Source of the DNA: Thermoproteota archaeon
Lineage (GTDB): Archaea; Korarchaeota; Korarchaeia; Korarchaeales; Korarchaeaceae
Direction of reading: 5' to 3'
Assembly (NCBI GenBank): GCA_021158805.1
Contig: JAGGTZ010000036.1
Location: forward strand, 1 to 16,295
DNA length: 16,295 nt
Position numbers and translations under genes: made by a program. Within the stretch, counting starts at the first letter, position 1. Every line of letters starts with the position of its first letter. Positions 1 through 6,512 of the stretch are shown here, piece by piece. The notes under the pieces were generated by a model that saw only the letters and a list, made by a program, of their open reading frames with translations, did no database searches and was not told the DNA's origin.

Positions 1-301
1 ATATTCTTTCTATATTATCCTTCTCTCTGTTAATATGATTAATAAATTTCTTGAGCTGCGAGATGCTCGTTAATGTGCCCCTTATATCAGGCTGGCCGTC
101 CGGGCCTTGTCTCCACATCATCTCCTCACCACCTTCAATGATCTCTGCTCCATTCATGTGCTTCTTCACGTAATTGATCGCTTCACCATACGTTGAGAAG
201 TATACCTCGAAACCACTCTCTTTCAGTCTCCTACCTAAGGATACGCACCTTGACGCATGCCCCAGTCCTATTCCTAGGGGAGAAATGTACGCCTTAAGCA
301 T
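1..301 (-). CDS. MurG/UGT-like glycosyltransferase (N-terminal part, cut by window edge)
   Basis: About 100 N-terminal residues are visible and the reading frame stays open to base 1. The protein begins MLKAYISPLGIGLGHASRC. The GxGHxxR pattern right after the first beta strand (GLGHASR, residues 12-18) is the nucleotide-sugar glycosyltransferase signature of MurG and UDP-glucuronosyltransferase-like GT-B proteins. A second Rossmann-like strand follows (FEVYFSTYG). The ATG lies one base after the AMMECR1 stop, so the gene is the third of a DUF89-AMMECR1-glycosyltransferase operon. The C-terminal sugar-nucleotide-binding half lies outside the window, so donor and acceptor are unknown. The family call rests on the N-terminal motif alone. 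It is likely cytosolic, as no signal peptide is seen. Confidence 0.6.
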   Translation of the reverse strand, partial: MLKAYISPLGIGLGHASRCVSLGRRLKESGFEVYFSTYGEAINYVKKHMNGAEIIEGGEEMMWRQGPDGQPDIRGTLTSISQLKKFINHINREKDNIERI

Positions 302-302
302 T

Positions 303-914
303 CTACCCCATCTCTTCTCTGACGATCTCTCCCCCCGGACTTTTCTCAGTGAATATTTCTGCTGAGAATGTATAGATTTCTGTATCTAATTCCAACCAAC
401 AATTATACCAAAGTCCGGCTTTCAAACAAGTCTGATTCAGAAATTCAGTTGAGTCCCAAGAGTATTCTACAGCTACCTGAGGGAGTAGTAGGCCTGAATA
501 GGGGCCCTTCCTTATTATAAGTCCATGCTCACCAATCTTAACTATATCAGGGAGCTTCTTTCTATCACTAACTTTTGTGTCTATTCTCTCTGGAGGGGTT
601 AGTACAGACACTTCTACTAGGACCTCAGGCAATTCTTCTGGAGATAGAGGTGGAAATCTCGGATCTTCGAAGGCTGCAGCTACAGCTGCCCTGATTACCG
701 CTTGGTAGAGAGGTAATATCGGTTCTGGGTACCCAATACATCCTCTAAGAGAGTTGTCTGCATATCTCTTTAGGGTAACAAAGGCACCTGAAGGTTTTAG
801 CAACTTTTCATATGCGGGTTTCACTTTAGGAAACTCATTATCAGAAAGATACGATTGTATAGAGTATCTGGCAAGCCTAACCAGGTAAATTCCCTCTTCT
901 AATGTCAAGTACAT
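303..914 (-). CDS. AMMECR1 domain protein
   Basis: The 203-residue protein is full length for archaeal AMMECR1 proteins. The family hallmark LRGCIG is at residues 56-61, followed by YPEP. The usual segment AFEDPRFPPLSPEELP is at 81-96, and the pattern CLKAGL is at 163-168. These make a strong family match. The biochemical role of AMMECR1 is not settled; in some genomes it is linked to MEMO and radical-SAM proteins, but neither is visible here. The ATG is fixed by a near-perfect ribosome binding site (GGAGGTGA, 919-926) that contains the DUF89 stop codon. This suggests coupled translation from DUF89. The glycosyltransferase start follows its stop by one base. Confidence 0.9.
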   Translation of the reverse strand: MYLTLEEGIYLVRLARYSIQSYLSDNEFPKVKPAYEKLLKPSGAFVTLKRYADNSLRGCIGYPEPILPLYQAVIRAAVAAAFEDPRFPPLSPEELPEVLVEVSVLTPPERIDTKVSDRKKLPDIVKIGEHGLIIRKGPYSGLLLPQVAVEYSWDSTEFLNQTCLKAGLWYNCWLELDTEIYTFSAEIFTEKSPGGEIVREEMG

Positions 915-918
915 AAGT

Positions 919-926
919 TCACCTCC
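919..926 (-). promoter_or_regulatory. Strong Shine-Dalgarno site for AMMECR1
   Basis: On the minus strand GGAGGTGA lies four bases before the AMMECR1 ATG (914-912). It is fully complementary to the common archaeal 16S rRNA tail and contains the TGA stop of DUF89 (921-919). This points to translational coupling and shows that the organism uses SD sites inside operons. Confidence 0.85.
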
Positions 927-1785
927 TTAGTAATGCGATTGGACTTCTTACATTTACTCCTACATGCTCAGCCACAACTTCGCACTTAACTGTGAGCAAA
1001 TGTAGGACAGGGATCCCAAGGTTCAGTTCTGTTAATGTCTCATAATTAGCCATTCCCTTTGCGATGATTAGCTTAGAGGTTTTAAGTATGTTCATGTTAG
1101 TCTCGCTTTCCATATCAGGCATTACACCCAAGGGAGACTCCAGACCAAAGATGTAAGGGCTCTCATAGTGATTTTTAACCTCATTTAATGTTACATCATC
1201 TGCTACTGGATTTTTTCTTGCGAAAATGTATACAGTTTTTCCTAATCCTTCCAGATACTTTATAAGAAGCAGATCTATTGGGAGCTCATGGGCATTATCC
1301 AGTACATATGAGATTATATCGGCCGAATCTAATTTAGTTATCAGGTCGAAGGCACTCTCCGAGTGATCTATACCTAGTCCCCTATTTATTGATTTCATGA
1401 ACCTCTCTGCTATATCATCACCGCCATGTAGGGGAATCTCATAACCGTTTATCGCTGAGGCGTTTAGAACAAGCCATCTAAACTTATGATAGCCCTCTGG
1501 GAGATTATTTAGTTCTTTAGCTATGAGAGGAGCTATGTTTTCAGAGACAAATTTCATGAGGTTCCCTTTAAAGCTTTTATATGGATCTGGGTTCCTTGAA
1601 ACCTCCTTAAGTGCCCTCTCTCTTAGCGCTGCTATGTGTGCTGGGGTAATTGCTTTTTCTAGCTCCTTATCAAGTATGCTTATTACCTTCTTAATGAAAG
1701 CCATTCTATCCTTGCTTAATAGCATTTGCGCCTCTTTCGTAGCTACCTTTAATATACATGCGGGACACCTGTAGTCGGTTCTCAT
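919..1785 (-). CDS. DUF89/ARMT1-like metal-dependent phosphatase
   Basis: This 288-residue protein has the DUF89 pattern. An N-terminal Cys pair (C7 and C10, RCPAC) is followed by a helical region. The metal and phosphate site then appears as LDNAHELPID (D163, N164, E167, D171), ARKNPVADDVT (N192, D196, D197) and LIIAKGMANYE (K243). DUF89 proteins are metal-dependent phosphatases proposed to remove damaged or overflow phosphometabolites such as sugar phosphates; the substrate here is unknown. It heads an operon with AMMECR1 and a glycosyltransferase. No SD precedes the ATG, while a TATA-like box lies about 26 nt upstream, so the mRNA is probably leaderless. It is divergent from TIM. Confidence 0.88.
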   Translation of the reverse strand: MRTDYRCPACILKVATKEAQMLLSKDRMAFIKKVISILDKELEKAITPAHIAALRERALKEVSRNPDPYKSFKGNLMKFVSENIAPLIAKELNNLPEGYHKFRWLVLNASAINGYEIPLHGGDDIAERFMKSINRGLGIDHSESAFDLITKLDSADIISYVLDNAHELPIDLLLIKYLEGLGKTVYIFARKNPVADDVTLNEVKNHYESPYIFGLESPLGVMPDMESETNMNILKTSKLIIAKGMANYETLTELNLGIPVLHLLTVKCEVVAEHVGVNVRSPIALLRR

Positions 1786-1806
1786 CGAAGATTGTCGTAC
1801 GAAACT

Positions 1807-1818
1807 GATTAATAGTTT
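1807..1818. promoter_or_regulatory. Shared TATA-like box of the DUF89/TIM divergent pair
   Basis: The 51-bp gap between the two start codons holds GATTAATAGTTT. The TTAATA core (1809-1814) is centred about 25 nt before the TIM ATG and, read on the other strand as TATTAA, about 26 nt before the DUF89 ATG. Neither gene has an SD site. One AT-rich element could therefore place two leaderless transcripts. This is inferred from spacing only. Confidence 0.55.
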
Positions 1819-1836
1819 ACCTCACGATTAATCCGT

Positions 1837-2517
1837 ATGAAGGAGACTCCAAAGCTTCTAATTAACCTCAAATCCTATAAAGAATCCTTTGGTGAGAGAG
1901 CCCTAGAAATAGCTAGAGAAGCTGAAAGGGTGTGGAGGGAAACAGGGGTCCTAATAGGTATAGCTCCTAACATCATCGATCTCAAGTCCGTGTCCTCTCG
2001 GGTAGACATACCGGTATATGCGCAACATGTCGATCCAGTGGATGTGGGAGCTTATACGGGTTATATACCTCCCGAACTTGTCAAGATGATCGATGCGTAT
2101 GGTTCTATTATAAATCACTCTGAGAGACAGGTTCGCCTACATCATATTAGTGACGTTATAAGAAGAATGAAGGAGCTAGGTCTCTCCTCTATAGTATGCG
2201 CTCCAACACCTAAGGAATCGGCTGCAGTAGCAGCTCTAAGTCCTAATGCCGTAGCGATAGAACCTCCAGAGCTAATAGGAACAGGGATTTCGGTATCTAA
2301 GGCAAAGCCAGAGGTAATTGAAGATTCATTGAAGGCTGTAATAGACGTTAATCCAGAGGTAGATCTACTGTGTGGAGCTGGCATAACGAGTAGAGAGGAT
2401 GTAGCTGCAGCTATTAGACTAGGAAGTTACGGAATACTTGTAGCCTCTGCCGTCGCCAAGAGCCCAGATCCTTACAGAAAAATTAAAGAGTTAGCCGAGC
2501 CCCTTACTCGGTTTTAA
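1837..2517 (+). CDS. tpiA: Triosephosphate isomerase (archaeal type)
   Basis: It interconverts dihydroxyacetone phosphate and glyceraldehyde 3-phosphate in the cytosol. At 226 residues it has the short archaeal length, against about 250 in bacteria and eukaryotes. The active site is complete: N10 and K12 in INLKSY, H94 in INHSE, and E142 in IEPPELIGTG, which also carries the phosphate-gripping loop. The phosphate-binding ends CGAGI (residues 179-183) and GILVASAVAKSPDP are present. The ATG lies about 25 nt after the centre of a TATA-like box and has no SD, which suits a leaderless mRNA. Its last 14 bases overlap, tail to tail, the end of the FBP aldolase/phosphatase gene, whose enzyme uses the two triose phosphates that TIM equilibrates. 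Confidence 0.96.
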   Translation: MKETPKLLINLKSYKESFGERALEIAREAERVWRETGVLIGIAPNIIDLKSVSSRVDIPVYAQHVDPVDVGAYTGYIPPELVKMIDAYGSIINHSERQVRLHHISDVIRRMKELGLSSIVCAPTPKESAAVAALSPNAVAIEPPELIGTGISVSKAKPEVIEDSLKAVIDVNPEVDLLCGAGITSREDVAAAIRLGSYGILVASAVAKSPDPYRKIKELAEPLTRF

Positions 2518-3601
2518 ATCTGTCTTTCAGTTTTTCTAGGACTTTTGGTAAAGTAGTATACTCCATTTCCTCAGGTCCAAGTCTGTGGGGCATAAATGGA
2601 CCATGTCTCCTCATATAATCCGTTATTATGTTGGCTAGTCTCCTCGTCTCATCAAATGCTACGTCTGAGAATAGGTCACTGGGTCCTATTAGTTTTGACT
2701 CCTGAACTTGGAACCCCAGTGCAACGATCCTAGGCGGGCCATCGAATCTGGTGGGTCGAGCATCTTTTTCGGAGACGGGCATCAGTGGACCATGATGGGA
2801 TCCTCTCATCCAACCAGCTACTAAGAATGGAAGGGAGAACGGTTCCAAGATCTCCCCAAGGGCAGGGAATCCGCTCTGAGCTCTAACTATAGCTACTGGA
2901 TCATCCTTACCAACATACTTTCCTGCTATTAGATTTAGCCTGGTGGTACTAACTACGGCTGCAATTTCCCTATCAGACTTCCTAAAAACTCTCCTGACGA
3001 CATACCTTCCAGGAGTTCCTATCAGGGATAGTATATCATACATCTCCTCAGGGGAATTCATCTCGACTATCTTGCTTTCATAAACATCCATTATCTCAAA
3101 GATGAAGCCGTCGTGAAGCCGTGGATCTATAACAAGGCCAGCAGTATTGAAGGGATCAGCAAATATCTTAAACATAGGAAGGTTAAAAGCGCCTGGCTCG
3201 GTTTTATCTGCCATGAATATGACGATTGGATCAGAAGGTCTCTCTTCAAATTCCATCTCAGCCACTCCAGGCCCCATCCCCTTCAGATTACCAGAAAAAG
3301 CATCTTTCAGTAAGTCTTGCCCTGCACCGTATAGTCCAAGCTCTTTAGCCACTTCTGTTGCCTTCTTGAATGTATTCCAGGCAAGTTCATGTATTTCTGA
3401 GCTTTCTACACCTCTTCTATGAGTCATTATTAACTGCAGATCATCTCCCACAGCAGTAACGTAGAAGTCCTCTATAAGCCGCGCATCTCTCGCATTTGAG
3501 AGTTCTTCTATAGCAACTTCCTTTAGACGTGGATGAACAACATGATGGCCAGCAAGCCCGCCTATATCAGCTTTAATCACGGAAACAGTGGTCCTTACCA
3601 T
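2504..3601 (-). CDS. fbp: Bifunctional fructose-1,6-bisphosphate aldolase/phosphatase
   Basis: This archaeal gluconeogenic enzyme condenses DHAP and GAP to fructose 1,6-bisphosphate and then dephosphorylates it to fructose 6-phosphate. At 365 residues it is full length. Residues known from the crystallised archaeal enzymes fall at the same numbers: D12 (KADIGG), H19, D53 and D54 (VGDD), Q95 (GAGQD) and D132 (ADKTEP) for the metal and phosphatase site; Y229 and the Schiff-base lysine K232 (AGKYVGKDDP) for the aldolase; and Y348 near the C-terminus. The ATG has a GGTGA site six or seven bases upstream and a TATA box (TATAAAATAAAG on the plus strand) beyond it. The 3' end overlaps TIM. Confidence 0.97.
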   Translation of the reverse strand: MVRTTVSVIKADIGGLAGHHVVHPRLKEVAIEELSNARDARLIEDFYVTAVGDDLQLIMTHRRGVESSEIHELAWNTFKKATEVAKELGLYGAGQDLLKDAFSGNLKGMGPGVAEMEFEERPSDPIVIFMADKTEPGAFNLPMFKIFADPFNTAGLVIDPRLHDGFIFEIMDVYESKIVEMNSPEEMYDILSLIGTPGRYVVRRVFRKSDREIAAVVSTTRLNLIAGKYVGKDDPVAIVRAQSGFPALGEILEPFSLPFLVAGWMRGSHHGPLMPVSEKDARPTRFDGPPRIVALGFQVQESKLIGPSDLFSDVAFDETRRLANIITDYMRRHGPFMPHRLGPEEMEYTTLPKVLEKLKDRFKTE

Positions 3602-3629
3602 GAGATCACCCGAGGTAGATTTGAGACAC

Positions 3630-3641
3630 TATAAAATAAAG
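3630..3641 (-). promoter_or_regulatory. TATA box of the FBP aldolase/phosphatase gene
   Basis: On the minus strand the element reads CTTTATTTTATA, about 34 nt before the ATG at 3601. That leaves a leader of only some ten bases, with GGTGATC as ribosome binding site. It lies in the 78-bp gap after TBP, and its T-rich strand could also help end TBP transcription. Confidence 0.6.
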
Positions 3642-3679
3642 TAGGCTTAGTGGAGTGCTGCGGTCATTCAAACAACTTT

Positions 3680-4327
3680 TCAGTCAAGCACCAGATAGCC
3701 TCCTTCAGCTAATATTCTCCTGAGTTTATACACAGCCCTCCTTACATCCGATTCTTTTTTAGCCCCTGTACATACCAGACTACCAGAGGCAAATATTAGG
3801 AATACTACATCGGGATCTTTCATTCTAAATATCAGTCCTGGGAATTGCTCGGGTTCATACAGAGTATTAGGTAACTCCAAAGCTAGTTTCTCTATGTCTA
3901 CTTTAACAAAAAGTTTTGCTGATGCTACTATATTTTCCGCTTTTATTAGCGGCTTCTTCTTCACATCTATCCCATGCTTTTTGAGCACCTCTATAGCTGC
4001 ATTGATAGCTCTAGCTGACTCCTCTACTGATTTAGTTCCAGTACATACGAATTTACCACTGCTAAATAATAACAAAGCTGCTTTTGGTTCATCTAACTTT
4101 AAAACTAGCCCGGGAAATTTTTCAGGGTCATATCTGGACTTCTTTATCTTTCTGGCTATTTCCTGAAGATTTAACCTTTGTCTAATATCTGCTGAGGATA
4201 CTACATTCTGTATGGTTATCTCAGGTTCCCTGAGCTCGTTTAGAATTTTTTCAATATCTACTTCTTCGGAAATCTCTTCAGTGCGTTCGTCGCCCTCACT
4301 GCTATGGAATGACATATTTTTCACCAT
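3680..4327 (-). CDS. tbp: TATA-box-binding protein (TBP) with acidic N-terminal extension
   Basis: This basal initiation factor binds and bends TATA boxes. The 215 residues comprise a leader (1-35) and two direct TBP repeats, about 36-125 and 126-215. The repeats share YxPExFPGL and LLFSSG/LIFASG followed by VCTGxK. All four DNA-intercalating phenylalanines are present: F71, F88, F162 and F179. Most archaeal TBPs are about 180-200 residues, begin close to the first repeat and often end in an acidic tail. Here the acidic, Ser/Glu-rich segment is N-terminal and the protein stops right after the second repeat (YLVLD). A strong TATA box 28 nt before the first ATG favours that start and a leaderless mRNA, although M5 is a possible alternative. 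Confidence 0.96.
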   Translation of the reverse strand: MVKNMSFHSSEGDERTEEISEEVDIEKILNELREPEITIQNVVSSADIRQRLNLQEIARKIKKSRYDPEKFPGLVLKLDEPKAALLLFSSGKFVCTGTKSVEESARAINAAIEVLKKHGIDVKKKPLIKAENIVASAKLFVKVDIEKLALELPNTLYEPEQFPGLIFRMKDPDVVFLIFASGSLVCTGAKKESDVRRAVYKLRRILAEGGYLVLD

Positions 4328-4350
4328 TGCGCTATATCAGACCTATCGAT

Positions 4351-4362
4351 TATATATAAAGC
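4351..4362 (-). promoter_or_regulatory. TATA box of the TBP gene
   Basis: On the minus strand GCTTTATATATA is centred about 28 nt before the TBP ATG. No SD lies between them, so transcription probably starts at or next to the ATG. It is the most canonical TATA box in the window and could let TBP bind its own promoter. Confidence 0.7.
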
Positions 4363-4433
4363 AATAATGATGCCTATACCTCCCACAGCCACCTAGACAA
4401 CCTAATCAAGGGCTAACTCCCACACTAATATTT

Positions 4434-4455
4434 TAGGAAAAAGCTAAAAATTGTC
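4434..4455 (-). terminator. T-rich terminator after the signal peptidase gene
   Basis: Just past the signal peptidase stop (4467), the coding strand carries TTTTT AGC TTTTT and then TTTT (complements of 4446-4450, 4438-4442 and 4431-4434). Archaeal RNA polymerase terminates at such oligo-T runs without a hairpin. It separates this transcript from the TBP promoter. Confidence 0.5.
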
Positions 4456-4466
4456 TCAATCATAAC

Positions 4467-5054
4467 TCATTTCGCATTATCTTCGATATTATTGATGCTA
4501 TCTTCTTTGTAGAAGATATCCTGAGAACTTTTTCCTCCAAGCCTCCTTACGTATTCAAAAATCATGATCCCCGCTATTATAGTAACTATAGCTACTTTAG
4601 CGGGTAAGCTCTGAAACATATTTAATATAGATCCTAAGTAGGGTATTCTGAATATCACCTTTCCGTAGATATCTTTCGCGCTCCTATAGCTCGGATCAGG
4701 TACTGGGTTTGCATCACCCTTCGTGTAAAAGATCGGACCACTATCTGTATAGCTCACCCTTACAATTCTATGAACTATTAGAGAGCTAGACCAAGGTACC
4801 TTGAATACGATTATATCTCCGACCTTAAGCTCGTACGGATTGGCCTTGATTACTATTAAGAGGTCTCCGACCTGAAATGTAGGTTTCATGGATCCAGAGG
4901 TAACTACGGTGAATGGCGACTCTACCCCCGTTATGGCTGGGATGACTGCTCTAAATAGTAAGAAGAATACCAGAAATAGCGTAGCTAAAACCAGTAGTTC
5001 TCTAGCTGCCCACTTATTAGCATCCTCATTTGGCAATTTAAATCGCCTTAACAA
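4467..5054 (-). CDS. Signal peptidase I, archaeal/ER type (S26B)
   Basis: It removes signal peptides from exported proteins at the membrane. Membrane segments lie at about 19-41 and 151-169. Between them is the peptidase domain, with catalytic S55 (TSGSMKPT), H95 (LIVHRIVRV) and an aspartate in TKGDANPVPD (D114 or D120). Histidine in place of the bacterial lysine marks the ER/archaeal type. No ATG exists before the catalytic domain. The TTG at 5054 overlaps the end of rpoP by 17 nt; a second in-frame TTG at 5036 begins one base after the rpoP stop and also keeps the first membrane helix. The start is therefore uncertain by six residues. The position after rpoP suggests co-transcription. Confidence 0.92.
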   Translation of the reverse strand: MLRRFKLPNEDANKWAARELLVLATLFLVFFLLFRAVIPAITGVESPFTVVTSGSMKPTFQVGDLLIVIKANPYELKVGDIIVFKVPWSSSLIVHRIVRVSYTDSGPIFYTKGDANPVPDPSYRSAKDIYGKVIFRIPYLGSILNMFQSLPAKVAIVTIIAGIMIFEYVRRLGGKSSQDIFYKEDSINNIEDNAK

Positions 5055-5181
5055 CCTTAGGTTCTTCTTTTCTGACCTTCCTCAAGATTCTATACCCGCA
5101 TCTAGGACATTTGAAGTCCTTGAAGTATTCCTCCATCTCCTCCTTAGTAAATACATAGCCGCACCTAAGACATTGGTACAT
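5038..5181 (-). CDS. rpoP: DNA-directed RNA polymerase subunit P (Rpb12)
   Basis: This 47-residue zinc-ribbon subunit of archaeal RNA polymerase is homologous to eukaryotic Rpb12. Two metal knuckles are visible, CLRCG (C4, C7) and CPRCG (C27, C30), and the basic C-terminus ends VVKAI. Length, spacing and ending match the family. A purine-rich site (GTGGGAG) sits about five bases before the ATG. It lies 42 nt after the TFB stop, and its own tail overlaps the first possible TTG of the signal peptidase gene. A TATA-like TTTTTTAAAA just upstream could give it its own promoter in addition to readthrough from TFB. Confidence 0.92.
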   Translation of the reverse strand: MYQCLRCGYVFTKEEMEEYFKDFKCPRCGYRILRKVRKEEPKVVKAI

Positions 5182-5213
5182 ATTTCTCCCACTTCATAGC
5201 GAACCTCATCAGG

Positions 5214-5223
5214 TTTTAAAAAA
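5214..5223 (-). promoter_or_regulatory. T6/TATA-like element between TFB and rpoP
   Basis: The coding strand reads TTTTTTAAAA immediately after the TFB stop codon. The T6 run could terminate TFB transcripts. The same bases are centred about 37 nt before the rpoP ATG, where a TATA box leaving a short SD-containing leader would sit. Which role applies cannot be told from sequence. Confidence 0.4.
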
Positions 5224-6249
5224 TTACTCCCTAGGAGAGGTTTGGGTCGACGCTTTCAGCTTCTCGGATATCCTTCTCTTGATCTCGTTCAATTTTTCCT
5301 CAGTAAGTTCCTCCAGCCATTTCTTCCTAGCTTTCTGTATAAGTTCCTTATATCTATTCCTCACCGTGACCTCAGTCACATTGGCTGCTTGTGCCAGCTC
5401 CCTCTGGGTCCTATGTATTCCAAGTTCTTGACAAGCCATATAGACTGCTGCAGCTGCTACCCCAACAGGCTCCCTTCCCATAGTAGCTCCGTTTTTCTTG
5501 GCTATCTTGATTATCCTTATCGCTTGAGTAGCCACTTCTTCTGGTAAATTGAGTTTGGAACATATAAGATACACGAAGTTCTCCGGTTTGGGAGGCGGAA
5601 TTTGAATACCAAGTTTCCTAAATAAGAACCTAAAGCTCCTTCCCACTTCTTTCTCCTCTAAGGAGAAGTACTTAGAAACCTCCTCTAATGTTCTTGGTAC
5701 ATCCGTTCTCCTACATGCAGCATAGATGACAGCAGCGACCATGGCATCCATGCTCCTGCCTTTGACTAGTCCGGCCCTAGCTGCCATCCTGTATAGGGTT
5801 GCTGCGTCCTCAACAGTCTCTTGCGGGAGGTTTAGAGATTCAGCTGCATCTCTAATTTTTCTGAGGGCTGGTTCTACAGTCTTCTCCTTTGAGTCCGCTA
5901 CATGCTTTTGGGTCCTCTTGAGCTGATTCACTGATTTCTTGCTAAGCCCTCGTGTGAGAGTTATGTCTGTATCAAGACCGAAACCCGGTCTTAAAGGTGT
6001 AACGGGAGCGCCTGCATGCGCTCTCTCTATATATTCTTCTGAATCAAATGCTCTCCAGTCCTTGGAGAAGTTGAGAACACTCGAGTCTATTATGAGACCA
6101 CAGTCTTGACAAACTAGATCCCCAGTTTCCGGGTCCTCAACTATGTTAGTACTTCCGCACCGCGGACATTTAAACTCCTCCTCACGTTCAGATGCCTCAG
6201 AGGAGGATGTTTTCTTCTTCGACTTCTCTCTAATCAGATACCCCACCAC
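5224..6249 (-). CDS. tfb: Transcription initiation factor B (TFB)
   Basis: This TFIIB homologue recruits RNA polymerase to the TBP-promoter complex. Order of parts: a charged leader (1-25); a zinc ribbon with C28, C31, C47 and C50; the B-reader/linker (about 60-100, with DWRAFDSEE); a first cyclin fold (about 125-215); and a second (about 219-310) ending in the helix-turn-helix TEVTVRNRYKEL that contacts the BRE. A Lys/Glu-rich tail of about 30 residues follows. At 341 residues it is longer than the usual 300-315 because of both ends. The start is one of two tandem GTG codons (6249 or 6246); there is no in-frame ATG. It leads a same-strand group with rpoP and signal peptidase. Confidence 0.96.
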   Translation of the reverse strand: MVGYLIREKSKKKTSSSEASEREEEFKCPRCGSTNIVEDPETGDLVCQDCGLIIDSSVLNFSKDWRAFDSEEYIERAHAGAPVTPLRPGFGLDTDITLTRGLSKKSVNQLKRTQKHVADSKEKTVEPALRKIRDAAESLNLPQETVEDAATLYRMAARAGLVKGRSMDAMVAAVIYAACRRTDVPRTLEEVSKYFSLEEKEVGRSFRFLFRKLGIQIPPPKPENFVYLICSKLNLPEEVATQAIRIIKIAKKNGATMGREPVGVAAAAVYMACQELGIHRTQRELAQAANVTEVTVRNRYKELIQKARKKWLEELTEEKLNEIKRRISEKLKASTQTSPRE

Positions 6250-6287
6250 CCCTTAGTAAATTGCCGAATATCCTAGGTGAGGAGTCC

Positions 6288-6297
6288 CTTATAAAGG
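6288..6297 (-). promoter_or_regulatory. TATA box of the TFB gene
   Basis: On the minus strand CCTTTATAAG is centred about 43 nt before the GTG start. This predicts a start site near 6265 and a leader of about 16 nt that contains AAGGGG next to the tandem GTG codons. Confidence 0.6.
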
Positions 6298-6305
6298 TTA
6301 CGGTA

Positions 6306-6340
6306 AACTTATGAGTAAGTTATACCAGTAAGCCCTTACT
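6306..6340. repeat. Two short inverted repeats upstream of the TFB promoter
   Basis: AACTTA-TGAG-TAAGTT (6306-6321) is a perfect 6-bp inverted repeat, and AGTAAG-CC-CTTACT (6327-6340) is another. AGTAAG also recurs directly 13 bp apart (6314 and 6327). They begin about ten bases beyond the TFB TATA box on its upstream side, where an archaeal activator would bind. Rho-independent-type termination looks unlikely because no T-run follows. The rest of 6250-6512 shows only the TFB promoter and weak AT-rich boxes; I see no convincing gene there. Confidence 0.45.
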
Positions 6341-6477
6341 AAATACAATAATTGTCGAAGGGGTATCATGGACAAATGCTGCTTGATTCCATGGCTTCGC
6401 CTATTCTACGGTACTTACATTGCTCGACCATACTGAAGGAAAAATATTTAATGATTAGCAGCCTAACCACTAGAGCT

Positions 6478-6488
6478 AAAGTTTTTAG
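6478..6488 (+). promoter_or_regulatory. Candidate promoter box for tRNA-Gly
   Basis: AAAGTTTTTAG is centred about 30 nt before the tRNA, the distance expected of an archaeal TATA box, but the sequence is a poor match. A better-looking AAAAATATTTAAT (6440-6452) lies 67 nt upstream and would leave a long 5' leader. Weak evidence for either. Confidence 0.3.
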
Positions 6489-6512
6489 ATCCCCTCCCCC
6501 ATATTGTGGATG

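Noticed and set aside
1523..1774. Plus-strand frame with hydrophobic stretch
   Set aside because: It is antisense to the well-supported DUF89 gene.
6368..6436. 22-codon plus-strand frame with AAGGGG upstream
   Set aside because: Too short, no recognisable features, and no conservation can be checked; the gap is better explained as regulatory DNA.
6360..6440. Possible C/D-box or other small RNA in the gene-free gap
   Set aside because: A CTGA is present, but no matching C box (RUGAUGA) or stable fold was seen.
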